NCBI RefSeq assembly: GCF_000425565.1
Contig: NZ_AUDR01000013.1
Coordinates: 310,001-374,000, forward strand
DNA from: Tepidiphilus margaritifer DSM 15129
GTDB taxonomy: Bacteria > Pseudomonadota > Gammaproteobacteria > Burkholderiales > Rhodocyclaceae
Direction: 5' to 3'
DNA: 64,000 nt
Shown: one piece after another, positions 7,810 to 18,206 of the stretch
Position numbering within the stretch: the stretch's first letter is position 1
Layout of the letters: each line of letters opens with the position of its first letter
The notes under the pieces: generated by a model
Databases searched by the model: none
The model's input: the letters and a program-made list of their open reading frames with translations, nothing else
What the model was told of the DNA's origin: nothing
Position numbers and translations under genes: made by a program

Positions 7810-9780
7810 ATGGAGGGAGGCTTGACGACGGTCTTGCTGCTGCTGGCGGGTTCGCTCGCGGCGGTAGCCTTGTTCAAGAGCATGGGCTTGCCGGCGCTGA
7901 TGGGGTATCTGCTCGTCGGCGTGGCGGTGGGGCCGCACGCGCTCGGCCTGATGCCGGAGGAGGGCGGGGCGGCGGTGTTGGCCGAGTTCGGCGTCGTCTT
8001 CCTCATGTTCTCGATCGGCCTGGAGTTCTCGTTGGCGCAGTTGAACGCGATGCGCCGCGTGGTCCTGGGCCTGGGGGCGCTGCAGGTGCTCGTCACGCAC
8101 CTGGTGTTCACGCTCCTCGGCTGGTCTCTGGGTTTGTCGCTGCTGGCGGCCTGGGCGCTGGGCGGGGCACTGACGATGTCTTCGACGGCCATCCTCTCGA
8201 AACTGCTCGTCGAGCGGCTGGAGCTCGACAAAGCGCACGGACGGGAAGTGATCGGTGTGCTGCTCTTCCAGGATCTGGCGGTGGTGCCGCTGCTCATTCT
8301 GGTGCCCGCCCTGGCGGCGCCCGACGGCGAGCGCTGGTGGGTGACGCTGGGGGCGGCGGTGCTCAAGATCGCCGTGCTGCTCGTGCTGGTGCTGCGCTTC
8401 GGACAGCCGGTGATGCGCCGCTGGTTCACCTGGGTGGCGCGGCAGAAATCGCCCGAACTCTTCATGCTCAACGTCCTGCTGGTGACGCTGGGAATGGCTG
8501 CGCTCTCCAACGCCCTGGGGCTGTCGCTGGCGCTGGGGGCGTTTCTCGCCGGCATGCTGATCTCGGAGACGGAATACCGCTACCAGGTGGAAGAGGACAT
8601 CAAGCCGTTTCGCGATGTACTGCTCGGTCTCTTCTTCATTACGGTGGGCATGTTCCTCGACGTGGGCGAGGTGACGCGCAATTTCGTCTTCGTCGTGCTG
8701 CTGCTCGTCGGCATGCTGGGCATCAAGGCGGCGGTGGTGTGGGGCGCCTCGCGCGCCCTGGGTTCGAACGCGGCAGTGGCGATGCGCTCGGCACTGTGGC
8801 TATGTACGGGCGGCGAGTTCGGCTTCGTGCTGCTCGCGCAGACGGCGGGGCTGGGTCTGCTGCCGTCGGCATGGCTGCAGACGGCGGTGGCGGCGCTAGT
8901 CTTGTCGATGCTGGCCGCACCCTTGATCGTCGCGGTGTCCGATCGGCTGGTGCTGCGCTTCGTCGCCTCAGAGTGGCTCGCCCGTTCGATGGAACTCACC
9001 CAGATCGCCTCGCGCACCATGCTCGTCAAGCAGCACGTCCTGGTACTCGGCTACGGGCGCACGGGTCAGTATCTGGCCCGGCTGCTCGAGCACGAGGCGG
9101 TGCCCACGGTGGCGCTCGACCTCGATCCCGAGCGGGTACGGGAGGCGGAAGTGGCCGGCGAGAACGTGCTCTATGGCGACGCGAGCCGGCGCGAGACCCT
9201 GATCGCGGCCGGGCTGCTGCGGGCGCGGGCGGTGGTGGTGACCTTTGCCGAACTGGGGGCATCGCTGCGCGTGCTGGCGGTCTTGCGCGAATTGCGCCCG
9301 GATGCGCCGGTCGTCGTGCGTGCGCGCACCGAAAACGACGTCGATCGCTTGATGGCGGCCGGGGCGACGGCGGTGATCTCGGAGGCGATCGAAGTGAGCC
9401 TGATGCTGGCCACGCACACGTTGGCCCTCATCGGCATGCCGCTCACGCGCGTGGCGCGCCGTATCCGCGAGATCCGGGCGCAGCGCTATGCCCTGCTGCG
9501 CGGCTATTTCGCCGGCCGCTCCGATGAGGGTGAAGAGGGTGAGGGGGGCATGCGCCTGCATTCGGTGTTGCTGCTGCCTGATTCCTGGGCGGTAGGGCGG
9601 CGCCTGGGAGAGGTGGGGTTGGAATCATGCGGCGTGACGGTGGCAGCGGTACGCCGGCGCGGCATCCGCGCCCAGGCGCCGGAGCTCCAGCTGGTATTGC
9701 AGGCGGGCGACGTGGTCATCCTGCGCGGCGAGCAGGCAGCGCTCGAGCGTGGCGAGGCGATCCTGCTGCAGGGGCCTTGA
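7810..9780 (+). CDS. CPA2 monovalent cation:proton antiporter (KefB type) with TrkA domains
   Basis: Inner-membrane potassium (or sodium)/proton antiporter of 656 residues. About 12 hydrophobic segments fill residues 5-380, including the family motif GVVFLMFSIGLEFSL and the exchanger core LFQDLAVVPLLILVP. A TrkA-N nucleotide-binding domain follows (about 410-530; HVLVLGYGRTGQYLARLL), then a TrkA-C domain (about 570-650). This layout is that of KefB/KefC and YbaL proteins. No ancillary KefF/KefG gene is adjacent. The ATG is preceded by GGGAG about 10 bases away. Ion specificity cannot be told from sequence. Confidence 0.9.
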   Translation: MEGGLTTVLLLLAGSLAAVALFKSMGLPALMGYLLVGVAVGPHALGLMPEEGGAAVLAEFGVVFLMFSIGLEFSLAQLNAMRRVVLGLGALQVLVTHLVFTLLGWSLGLSLLAAWALGGALTMSSTAILSKLLVERLELDKAHGREVIGVLLFQDLAVVPLLILVPALAAPDGERWWVTLGAAVLKIAVLLVLVLRFGQPVMRRWFTWVARQKSPELFMLNVLLVTLGMAALSNALGLSLALGAFLAGMLISETEYRYQVEEDIKPFRDVLLGLFFITVGMFLDVGEVTRNFVFVVLLLVGMLGIKAAVVWGASRALGSNAAVAMRSALWLCTGGEFGFVLLAQTAGLGLLPSAWLQTAVAALVLSMLAAPLIVAVSDRLVLRFVASEWLARSMELTQIASRTMLVKQHVLVLGYGRTGQYLARLLEHEAVPTVALDLDPERVREAEVAGENVLYGDASRRETLIAAGLLRARAVVVTFAELGASLRVLAVLRELRPDAPVVVRARTENDVDRLMAAGATAVISEAIEVSLMLATHTLALIGMPLTRVARRIREIRAQRYALLRGYFAGRSDEGEEGEGGMRLHSVLLLPDSWAVGRRLGEVGLESCGVTVAAVRRRGIRAQAPELQLVLQAGDVVILRGEQAALERGEAILLQGP

Positions 9781-9790
9781 GGGGCGAGGA

Positions 9791-10345
9791 TCAGTCGCCC
9801 ACCGTGGTGCGCAGTTTTTCCCGGCTGCTGCCACCGCGGCGGGTGGGTTCGGCCCCAAAGCAGCGCTCGGGGATCTGGCCCGTGGCGGCGGCGCGCACCG
9901 TGCCGTCGAGCAGGTCGATACGGCGCACGCCAAGCTGGAGCGCATCGCCCACGCGGCGATAGGTGCCGACGAGGGCATGGCGATCGACGACGCTGTCCTG
10001 CCGGATCTCCTCGGGATTGCGGGTGAGCAGACGCAGGCCGTCTTCGTCGAGGGTGAGGTGTTCGCTCACCTCGACCTGGCGCATGGGCGCGGTGCAATGC
10101 CGGCTCCACGCGAGGCCAAACGCTTCGCCCAGCGCTTTGCCGTAGCGCCCCGTGCGATAGCCGTCGACTTCGACGAAATCGGCGATGACGACGCTCCCCC
10201 CGCGCGGGCAGGTTTGCCGCGCCATGCGTCCGAGCTCGCTTTCGATCGCGTCGTGGCACATGCTGGCTGTGGGGGCGAGGCCGCAGGCGGAAAGCAGCGC
10301 CGCTGCGAGCAGGGCGGCGGTCGTGCTCCGGCAAAGGCGAGTCAT
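9791..10345 (-). CDS. FlgO-like outer-membrane lipoprotein, second copy
   Basis: A 184-residue lipoprotein; MTRLCRSTTAALLAAALLSAC places the acylated Cys at residue 21. The central part (VVIADFVEVDGYRTGRYGKA, LRLLTRNPEEIRQDSVVD, ALVGTYRRVGDALQLGVRRI) follows the same pattern as the FlgO domain of the gene just upstream, so I read the two as divergent paralogues. FlgO in Vibrio is an outer-membrane lipoprotein needed for flagellar stability, but no flagellar gene is in the window. Its ATG overlaps the upstream gene's stop (ATGA). It has several extra cysteines, unlike its partner. It is convergent with the antiporter gene. Confidence 0.6.
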   Translation of the reverse strand: MTRLCRSTTAALLAAALLSACGLAPTASMCHDAIESELGRMARQTCPRGGSVVIADFVEVDGYRTGRYGKALGEAFGLAWSRHCTAPMRQVEVSEHLTLDEDGLRLLTRNPEEIRQDSVVDRHALVGTYRRVGDALQLGVRRIDLLDGTVRAAATGQIPERCFGAEPTRRGGSSREKLRTTVGD

Positions 10346-10971
10346 TTGCCGCGGATGATGCGCATGGGTTTGAGCTGGTCGCCGTCGACGAGTAGACGGG
10401 CGACGAAGTCGTCGATCGGCAGGCTGATCTGGCCGGAGCTCACCACTACCCCCGTATTGACATCGATGACCCGGGCATTGACGAAGACCTCGTTGTCGGT
10501 GATCGAATAGGTGCCGGCGAGCACCCCGGCGACCAGATATTGGTATTCGAGCAGTTTGGGGTCGCGCGTGAGGACGAATTCGCCCGCGGGATTCACGGCG
10601 ACCGCCTTGCTCAGGCGGATGTCGTAGACGTTCCAGTGGCGCACCTGCAGCTCGTGGATGAGGTTTTCGGTGATGAGCCGGCCGAGCGGTGAGGTGTCGT
10701 CGAGGTTGTCGAGATTGACGAAAGTGCTGGCAAGCACGGCCGGTAGCAGGTTCTTGTGCTGGATGTTGCGCTCGAGCTGGTCGGCGAGGGACGACATCGC
10801 GGCATTGAAGCGCGCCGCTCCGCTTTGCCAGGCGATCGCCGTGCTTCCAGCAGCGGCTGGTGTGCTGCCAGTGTCGGCCGGCTGAACGACGGCTTGGGTG
10901 CAACCGACTAGGGCAGACAGAGCGACGAATAGCCAAGGCGTACGGCTGGCAAGGGGTTGATGGTTCTTCAT
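10342..10971 (-). CDS. FlgO-family outer-membrane lipoprotein
   Basis: A 209-residue lipoprotein with lipobox LVGC (Cys24 counted from the ATG at 10971). The FlgO domain spans about residues 75-205: LASTFVNLDNLDDTSPLGRL, ENLIHELQVRHWNVYDIRL, EFVLTRDPKLLEYQYLVAG, FVNARVIDVNTGVVVSSGQI. AGGAG lies 7 bases before the ATG. It is coupled to a second FlgO-like gene. Domain members outside flagellar loci are common and their function is not established; a flagellar role is therefore uncertain here. It is divergent from mlaF. Confidence 0.75.
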   Translation of the reverse strand: MKNHQPLASRTPWLFVALSALVGCTQAVVQPADTGSTPAAAGSTAIAWQSGAARFNAAMSSLADQLERNIQHKNLLPAVLASTFVNLDNLDDTSPLGRLITENLIHELQVRHWNVYDIRLSKAVAVNPAGEFVLTRDPKLLEYQYLVAGVLAGTYSITDNEVFVNARVIDVNTGVVVSSGQISLPIDDFVARLLVDGDQLKPMRIIRGK

Positions 10972-11069
10972 GATCGGGCTCCTGATCTTTGATGGGGTAT
11001 CGGCGACTACTGGACGAAACTTTAGCGATTTATCGGCGAGGTTGCCGTTGTAGACGAGAGGGTGCCCGT

Positions 11070-11097
11070 TTGCCGCGTCTGTCGCTTCGTGTATCAT
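11070..11097 (+). promoter_or_regulatory. putative sigma70 promoter of the mla operon
   Basis: TTGCCG (11070-11075) and TATCAT (11092-11097) with a 16-base spacer. Transcription would start near 11104, about 20 bases before the GTG start of mlaF. Confidence 0.5.
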
Positions 11098-11124
11098 TGG
11101 CCGATCCGAGGCGGAAGTGCGACG

Positions 11125-11955
11125 GTGACGACGAATCCTCATTCTGCAGATCCTGTGGTCGAGTTGCGCGGCGTCGATGCCGGCTATGGCGATCGGCTGA
11201 TCCTGTCAGGCATCGATTTTTCGGTGCGCCGCGGGCAACTCGTGGCCGTGATGGGCGGCAGCGGTTCGGGCAAGACCACCTTGCTGCGCCTCGTCTCCGG
11301 CCAGTTGCGCGCGCGCAAGGGTAGTGTGCGCGTCTTCGGCGAATCCCTGGAGAAGATTTCCGAAAAGGAGCTCTACGCCCTGCGCCGGCGCATGGGGATG
11401 CTCTTCCAGTTCGGGGCGCTCTTCACCGATTTGTCGGTCTTCGACAACGTTGCCTTCCCGTTGCGCGAGCACACCGATCTGCCCGAGTCGATGATCCGCG
11501 ACCTCGTGCTCTTGAAGCTCAACGCGGTGGGTCTGCGGGGAGCCGCCACGCTCATGCCCAGTGAGCTCTCGGGTGGCATGGCGCGGCGCGTGGCGCTTGC
11601 CCGCTCGGTGGCGCTCGACCCGGAACTCATCATGTACGACGAGCCTTTCGCCGGGCTCGATCCGATCTCGCTCGGCGTGATCGGGCAGGCGATCCGCAAG
11701 CTCAACGATGCGCTGGGTGCCGCCTCCATCCTGGTGACGCACGACGTGGTCGAGTCGCTGTCCATCGTCGATTACGTCTATCTCGTCTCGCAGGGGAAGA
11801 TCATCGCCCAGGGCACGCCCGACGAAATCCGGAATTCCCCCGATCCCTTCGTGCATCAGTTCATTTACGCCGAAGCCGACGGACCCGTGCCGTTTCATTA
11901 TCCGGCGCCTCCCCTCGAAGAAAGCTTGCTCCTCGAAGCGGAGGTCGCGCCATGA
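11125..11955 (+). CDS. mlaF: MlaF, ATPase of the Mla phospholipid transporter
   Basis: ABC ATPase (276 residues) that drives the inner-membrane MlaFEDB complex, which helps keep the outer membrane asymmetric by moving phospholipids. Walker A is GGSGSGKTT, the Q-loop is FQFGALF, the signature LSGGMARRVALAR, Walker B LIMYDEPFAGLDP, and the switch His is in VTHDV. The GTG at 11125 has GGAAG about 8 bases upstream; an ATG at 11062 lies upstream of the predicted promoter's -35 box and would precede transcription start. It is first in an operon mlaF-E-D-A-C-B with mostly overlapping or short junctions. Confidence 0.93.
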   Translation: MTTNPHSADPVVELRGVDAGYGDRLILSGIDFSVRRGQLVAVMGGSGSGKTTLLRLVSGQLRARKGSVRVFGESLEKISEKELYALRRRMGMLFQFGALFTDLSVFDNVAFPLREHTDLPESMIRDLVLLKLNAVGLRGAATLMPSELSGGMARRVALARSVALDPELIMYDEPFAGLDPISLGVIGQAIRKLNDALGAASILVTHDVVESLSIVDYVYLVSQGKIIAQGTPDEIRNSPDPFVHQFIYAEADGPVPFHYPAPPLEESLLLEAEVAP

Positions 11956-12734
11956 TCCAGCTGCTGCGTACCCTGGGGCATCTCACCGTCGATGGGGTGT
12001 GGCAGGTCGGATTCGCGACCCGCTTCCTCTTCGCGATGCTGCGCCACTCGGGGCCGTCGTTCGCGCGTTTTTCCCTCACGATCCGCGAGCTCTATTTTTC
12101 CGGTGTGCTCTCGCTCGTCATTATCGTGGTTTCGGGCGCGTTCGTCGGCATGGTGCTGGGCTTGCAGGGCTACGACACCCTGCAGCGATTCGGTTCGGAG
12201 TCGGCGCTCGGCAGCATCGTGGCGCTGTCGCTGCTGCGCGAGCTCGGGCCGGTGGTGGCGGCGCTGCTCTTCGCCAGCCGTGCCGGTTCGGCGGTCACCG
12301 CCGAGATCGGCCTCATGAAGGCCACCGAGCAGCTCACGGCCATGGACATGATGGCCGTCAACCCTATCGCCCGCGTGGTGGCGCCGCGCTTCTGGGGCGG
12401 GGTGCTGTCCATGCCGCTCTTGGCGGCCATCTTCAGCACCGTCGGGGTCATCGGCGGCTGGTTCATCGGCGTGGTGGTCATCGGCGTGGACAACGGCACC
12501 TTCTGGTCGCAGATGGCCAATTCCGTCGACTTCCGCGAAGACGTGGTGAACGGTGTCGTCAAGAGCTTCGTGTTCGGCTGGGCGGTGAGCCTCATCGCGG
12601 TCTTCCAAGGCTACGACTGCACGCCGACGGCCGAGGGCGTGTCGCGGGCGATCACGAAGACGGTGGTCTATTCCTCGCTGATGGTGCTGGCGTTGGATTT
12701 CATTCTGACTTCTTTCATGTATATCGGTAAATGA
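11952..12734 (+). CDS. mlaE: MlaE, permease of the Mla phospholipid transporter
   Basis: A 260-residue integral membrane protein with about five hydrophobic helices. The MlaE/TRIC family core is clear: ALLFASRAGSAVTAEIGLMK, then ATEQLTAMDMMAVNPI. Two MlaE subunits form the channel powered by MlaF. The ATG overlaps the mlaF stop (ATGA). Confidence 0.95.
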   Translation: MIQLLRTLGHLTVDGVWQVGFATRFLFAMLRHSGPSFARFSLTIRELYFSGVLSLVIIVVSGAFVGMVLGLQGYDTLQRFGSESALGSIVALSLLRELGPVVAALLFASRAGSAVTAEIGLMKATEQLTAMDMMAVNPIARVVAPRFWGGVLSMPLLAAIFSTVGVIGGWFIGVVVIGVDNGTFWSQMANSVDFREDVVNGVVKSFVFGWAVSLIAVFQGYDCTPTAEGVSRAITKTVVYSSLMVLALDFILTSFMYIGK

Positions 12735-12762
12735 CGGACGGGCGACGGTCCCGGGAGTGGCG

Positions 12763-13236
12763 ATGAATCGAGCGATACTGGATCTGTGGGTGGGGGCGTT
12801 CGTGGCGCTGGGGTTCGCGGCGCTGATGTTCCTGGCGATGCAGGTGGCCAACGTCTCGGAGGAAGGGACGCGGGGCGAGACGATCACACTGCGCGCGCGC
12901 TTCGAGGACATCGGTGGGCTCAAGGTCAAGGCTCCGGTCAAGAGCGCCGGGGTGGTCGTGGGCCGGGTCGCAGCGATCCGTTTCGACCCGCAGACGTACC
13001 AGGCCGAAGTGGAAATGAAGGTCTCGGCGGCCTATCCTTTTCCCAAGGATACGATCGCTTCGATCTTGACCTCGGGCCTCTTGGGCGAGCAATATGTCGG
13101 GCTGGCGGCCGGAGCCGATAGCGAGATGCTCAAGGACGGCGATCGCATCGAGATGACCCAGTCGGCGCTGGTGCTGGAAAAGCTGATCGGCCAGTTCCTG
13201 TTCAACAAGGCGGCCGAAGGTGGCAGCAACAAATAA
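12763..13236 (+). CDS. mlaD: MlaD, MCE-domain substrate-binding protein
   Basis: A 157-residue protein with one N-terminal membrane helix (DLWVGAFVALGFAALMFLAM) and a single MCE domain (ARFEDIGGLKVKAPVKSAGV to LTSGLLGEQYVGL). MlaD forms a hexameric ring on the MlaE dimer in the periplasm and handles lipid. GGGAG precedes the ATG at 12763. A GTG two codons earlier is the alternative start. Length is normal for the short beta/gammaproteobacterial form. Confidence 0.93.
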   Translation: MNRAILDLWVGAFVALGFAALMFLAMQVANVSEEGTRGETITLRARFEDIGGLKVKAPVKSAGVVVGRVAAIRFDPQTYQAEVEMKVSAAYPFPKDTIASILTSGLLGEQYVGLAAGADSEMLKDGDRIEMTQSALVLEKLIGQFLFNKAAEGGSNK

Positions 13237-13254
13237 CAAGGAAAGGGGAACGAG

Positions 13255-13995
13255 GTGAACAAGAGAACCCATGCGATCGCGGCGATCGCCGCCTGTGTGG
13301 CGATGTCGGGCTGTGCGACCAGCCAGCCGTCCAATCCCAAAGACCCTTGGGAGGGCTTCAACCGGGCGATGTTTCAGATCAACGACGCGCTCGATACCGT
13401 CGTGATCCGCCCGGCGGCGGTGGTCTACGACAACGTCCTGCCTTCGCCGGTGAAGACGGGCGTGGGCAACTTCTTCAGCAACCTGGGTGATCTGGGCAAC
13501 GCGGCCAACAACCTGCTGCAGGGCAAACCCCAGGCGGCCTTGAACGATCTCGTTCGCTTCGCCTTCAACTCCACCTGGGGTCTGCTCGGCGTGCTCGACG
13601 TCGCGTCCGAGGCAGGACTTCCCAAACACAACGAAGATTTCGGCCAGACGCTCGCCGTGTGGGGCGTGGGCGACGGCCCCTACCTGGTGCTGCCGCTCTT
13701 CGGTGGTCACAACCTGCGCGACACCGCCGCGCTGCCGGTCGATTATTACAGCGATCCGACCACCTACGTCGAAGGCGATGCGGCGAAGTATTCCTTCAAG
13801 GCGGCCGAGATCGTCGTCAAGCGGGCCGAGCTGCTGCCGGCCGATCGGGCTACGGAAGGGCAGATCATCGACAAGTACGCCCAGATGCGCGACGTCTACT
13901 TCCAGCGGCGGGAATATCAGATCTACGACGGCAACCCACCGATCAAATATGAAGATTTCGACGGCAACGGCGCTTCGAATGGCGGAACGCACTGA
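13255..13995 (+). CDS. mlaA: MlaA (VacJ) outer-membrane lipoprotein
   Basis: A 246-residue lipoprotein starting at GTG 13255, with lipobox MSGC (Cys20). The VacJ domain is obvious: DPWEGFNRAMFQINDALDTV, NNLLQGKPQAALNDLVRFAF, NSTWGLLGVLDVASEAGL, then EDFGQTLAVWGVGDGPYLVL. MlaA sits in the outer membrane with a porin and removes misplaced phospholipid from the outer leaflet, passing it to MlaC. In E. coli it is encoded apart from mlaFEDCB, whereas here it lies between mlaD and mlaC. Confidence 0.93.
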   Translation: MNKRTHAIAAIAACVAMSGCATSQPSNPKDPWEGFNRAMFQINDALDTVVIRPAAVVYDNVLPSPVKTGVGNFFSNLGDLGNAANNLLQGKPQAALNDLVRFAFNSTWGLLGVLDVASEAGLPKHNEDFGQTLAVWGVGDGPYLVLPLFGGHNLRDTAALPVDYYSDPTTYVEGDAAKYSFKAAEIVVKRAELLPADRATEGQIIDKYAQMRDVYFQRREYQIYDGNPPIKYEDFDGNGASNGGTH

Positions 13996-14036
13996 ATATC
14001 CGGCTTCCCAGAGCCCGACATGAGAGAGGATGTGCA

Positions 14037-14690
14037 ATGAAGCAGACGATGATGTGGAGATGGTTGGCAGCCTGCCTGGCTCTACTGGCCCTGACGTGGG
14101 GGGCGGCCCTGCGGGCCGAACCGAAAGCCCCCGACGTGCTGGTGAAAGAAATCTCCGACGAGGTGATCGAGCAGCTCAAGCAGCATCCGATCAAGACCGA
14201 CGCGGACATGAACGAATGGCTCGCCTACGTGGAGCAGCGTGTCCTGCCGCATTTCGACTTCGAGCGCATGACGATGCTCGCCGTCGGTCAGCCCTGGCGC
14301 CAGGCCACGCCCGAGCAGCGCAAACGCCTCACCCAGGAATTCAAGACGCTGCTGGTGCGCACCTACGCCAACGCGCTACGTGAGTACCGCGACGAGAAGC
14401 TCGAATTCAAACCGCTGCGCATGGCCCCCGGTGACAAGACCGTTCGGGTCTCTTCGATGGTGATCCGCCCCGGCAGCGAGCCGATCGCCATCGACTATGT
14501 GATGGAGCTGAAGAACGACGGTTGGAAAGTGTTCGACGTGGTCGTGGCCGGCGTGAGCCTCGTGACGAGCTATCGCAGCACCTTTGGGCAAGAGATCCAG
14601 GCCAAGGGGATCGACGGGCTCATCCAGACGCTCGCCGAGAAGAACGCCCGCGGCGAGACCATGCCGGCCGACACGGCGAAGCAGGGGTGA
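14037..14690 (+). CDS. mlaC: MlaC, periplasmic phospholipid carrier
   Basis: A 217-residue exported protein with a signal peptide (WLAACLALLALTWGAALRAE). The MlaC/Ttg2D pattern is present: LPHFDFERMTMLAVGQPWRQ, LTQEFKTLLVRTYANALREY, DYVMELKNDGWKVFDVVVAG, VSLVTSYRSTFGQEI. It shuttles phospholipid between MlaA in the outer membrane and MlaFEDB in the inner membrane. Confidence 0.94.
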   Translation: MKQTMMWRWLAACLALLALTWGAALRAEPKAPDVLVKEISDEVIEQLKQHPIKTDADMNEWLAYVEQRVLPHFDFERMTMLAVGQPWRQATPEQRKRLTQEFKTLLVRTYANALREYRDEKLEFKPLRMAPGDKTVRVSSMVIRPGSEPIAIDYVMELKNDGWKVFDVVVAGVSLVTSYRSTFGQEIQAKGIDGLIQTLAEKNARGETMPADTAKQG

Positions 14691-15004
14691 GCAAGACGAT
14701 GTCCGATACGGGGCCGACGATGCGCGTCTCGCTCGAAGGGCACATCGATCTGCGCAGTGTCACCGGTTTCCTCGAGCGCTGGCCGGACGGGGTCACTGCC
14801 GGATCGCGCGTCCTCGTCGATGCCGCCGGCGTGAGCGCTTGCGATTCTTCCTTCGTGGCGCTGTTGATCGAATGGCTGCGTCGGGCGCGCCGTTGCGGGG
14901 CCACACTCGAGATCGCGCGGCTGCCGCAGCAGGCCCTGGCGCTTGCCCAGCTCTACGGGGTCGATGCCCTGCTGCCCTTGGCGCCGGAGTCGGCCGGGAC
15001 ATGA
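14687..15004 (+). CDS. mlaB: MlaB, STAS-domain subunit of the Mla transporter
   Basis: A 105-residue cytoplasmic STAS-domain protein (MRVSLEGHIDLRSVTGFL, VLVDAAGVSACDSSFVALLI). MlaB binds MlaF and is needed for assembly and activity of the transporter. The GTG at 14687 overlaps the mlaC stop (GTGA); an ATG at 14699 would give 101 residues. Position at the end of the mla genes makes the call firm despite low sequence conservation. Confidence 0.87.
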   Translation: MSKTMSDTGPTMRVSLEGHIDLRSVTGFLERWPDGVTAGSRVLVDAAGVSACDSSFVALLIEWLRRARRCGATLEIARLPQQALALAQLYGVDALLPLAPESAGT

Positions 15005-15894
15005 CCGCTGCCATCGCCTTGCAAGGCGCCGTCAAGCGCTTCGGCGACTTCACGGCGCTCGCCGGCGTAGACCTCACCGTCGAGCGCGGCGAATTCTTCG
15101 GCCTGCTCGGACCCAACGGGGCGGGCAAGACCACGCTCATTTCGCTTTTGGCCGGCTTGGCGCGACCCAGCGCCGGCAGTGTGCGCGTCATGGGCTTCGA
15201 TGTCGTTCGCGACTACCGCCAGGCGCGCCGGGCTATTGGCGTGGTGCCGCAAGAACTCGTCTTCGACCCTTTCTTTACGGTGCGGGAGATCCTGCGCATC
15301 CAGTCCGGTTACTTCGGACTCACGCGCAACGAGGACTGGATCGAGGAACTATTGCACGGCCTGGGGCTGGCCGACAAGGCCGAGGCCAACATGCGCACCC
15401 TCTCGGGCGGGATGAAGCGTCGGGTGCTGGTGGCGCAAGCCCTGGTGCATCGGCCCCCCGTGATCGTGCTCGACGAGCCCACCGCGGGCGTGGACGTAGA
15501 GCTGCGCCACGGCCTTTGGCAGTTCATCCAAAAGCTCAACGAGCAGGGGCATACGATTCTCCTCACCACCCATTATCTCGAAGAGGCCGAGTCGCTGTGC
15601 CATCGCATCGCCATGCTCAAGGCTGGCCGGATCGTGGCGCTCGATACCACCGAGCGGCTGCTCGCGCGCTTTCAGGCCCATGAGCTCGAGGTGCGGCTCG
15701 ATCGTCCCGAGGCGGCGCTCGCCCTGGGTGGAGTGGCGGGCGAGGATGGCTGGGTACGCATCCCCTTCGAGCACTATGCCGACATCGAAGGTCTTTTGCG
15801 CCGTCTGCGCGAGGGGGGTGCAGAGGTGCGCGAGCTGCGCGTGGGTGAGCCGGATCTGGAGCGCGTCTTCGTCGAGGTGATGCGAAGTGCCTGA
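15001..15894 (+). CDS. ABC-2 type exporter, ATP-binding protein (YadG-like)
   Basis: A 297-residue ABC ATPase. Walker A is GPNGAGKTT, the signature is LSGGMKRRVLVAQA, Walker B is VIVLDEPTAGVD, and the switch His is in LTTHYLEEAE. The C-terminal 80 residues form the extra domain usual in drug/daunorubicin-type exporters. It pairs with the permease encoded next (overlap of 8 bases). The substrate is unknown. Its place between mlaB and the BolA gene, absent from E. coli, suggests an envelope-related role, but that is inference. Confidence 0.88.
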   Translation: MTAAIALQGAVKRFGDFTALAGVDLTVERGEFFGLLGPNGAGKTTLISLLAGLARPSAGSVRVMGFDVVRDYRQARRAIGVVPQELVFDPFFTVREILRIQSGYFGLTRNEDWIEELLHGLGLADKAEANMRTLSGGMKRRVLVAQALVHRPPVIVLDEPTAGVDVELRHGLWQFIQKLNEQGHTILLTTHYLEEAESLCHRIAMLKAGRIVALDTTERLLARFQAHELEVRLDRPEAALALGGVAGEDGWVRIPFEHYADIEGLLRRLREGGAEVRELRVGEPDLERVFVEVMRSA

Positions 15895-16657
15895 ATGCTT
15901 CGGTGCGGGGTTCCGCACGCTCTTCTACAAGGAAGTGATGCGCTTCTGGAAAGTGGCCTTCCAGACGGTGGCCGCACCCATCCTCAACGCGCTGCTCTTC
16001 CTGCTCATCTTCTCCAACGTGCTCGACCGGCACGTGACGACCTACGGCGAGGTGCCTTATACCGCCTTCCTCATCCCGGGCCTTGCGATCATGTCGGTGC
16101 TGCAAAACGCCTTCGCCAACTCCAGCTCCTCGCTCATCCAGAGCAAGGTGACGGGCAACATCGTTTTCGTGCTCCTGCCTCCTCTGTCGCACCAGGAATT
16201 TTTCTGGGGCTACGCGCTCGCCTGCGTGGTGCGGGGGCTCGCCGTGGGCTTGGGGGTGATCCTGGTGGGGCTCGTCTTCGTCGATCTGCCGCTCGCCGCG
16301 CCGCTGTGGGCGCTCGCTTTTGCGGTGATCGGTTCGCTGCTGCTGGGGTCGCTGGGAATCGTCGCCGGCATCTGGGCGGACAAGTTCGACCAGCTCGCCG
16401 CCTTCCAGAACTTCCTCGTCATGCCGCTCACCATGCTCTCGGGGGTGTTCTACTCGATCGCGGCGCTGCCTCCCTTCTGGCAGAAAGTGTCGCACCTCAA
16501 TCCCTTTTTCTTCCTGATCGACGGCTTTCGCTATGGCTTTTTCGGCCAGGCGGACACCAATCCCTGGGTGAGTCTGCTGGTGTCGCTCGCGGCCACGGCC
16601 GTGGTGGTGGCGCTGACGCTCGCCATGCTCGCCCGCGGCTACAAATTGCGTCAATGA
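15887..16657 (+). CDS. ABC-2 type exporter, permease (YadH-like)
   Basis: A 256-residue membrane protein with six hydrophobic stretches and the ABC2_membrane pattern (FQNFLVMPLTMLSGVFYSI, then LNPFFFLIDGFRYGFFG). The start is GTG 15887, overlapping the ATPase stop. Together with the upstream ATPase it makes a full exporter of YadGH type. Substrate cannot be predicted. Confidence 0.88.
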   Translation: MPECFGAGFRTLFYKEVMRFWKVAFQTVAAPILNALLFLLIFSNVLDRHVTTYGEVPYTAFLIPGLAIMSVLQNAFANSSSSLIQSKVTGNIVFVLLPPLSHQEFFWGYALACVVRGLAVGLGVILVGLVFVDLPLAAPLWALAFAVIGSLLLGSLGIVAGIWADKFDQLAAFQNFLVMPLTMLSGVFYSIAALPPFWQKVSHLNPFFFLIDGFRYGFFGQADTNPWVSLLVSLAATAVVVALTLAMLARGYKLRQ

Positions 16658-16674
16658 GCTTTCTGGAGTCCGAC

Positions 16675-18197
<1,523 letters not shown>

Positions 18198-18206
18198 AAT
18201 CGAGGC

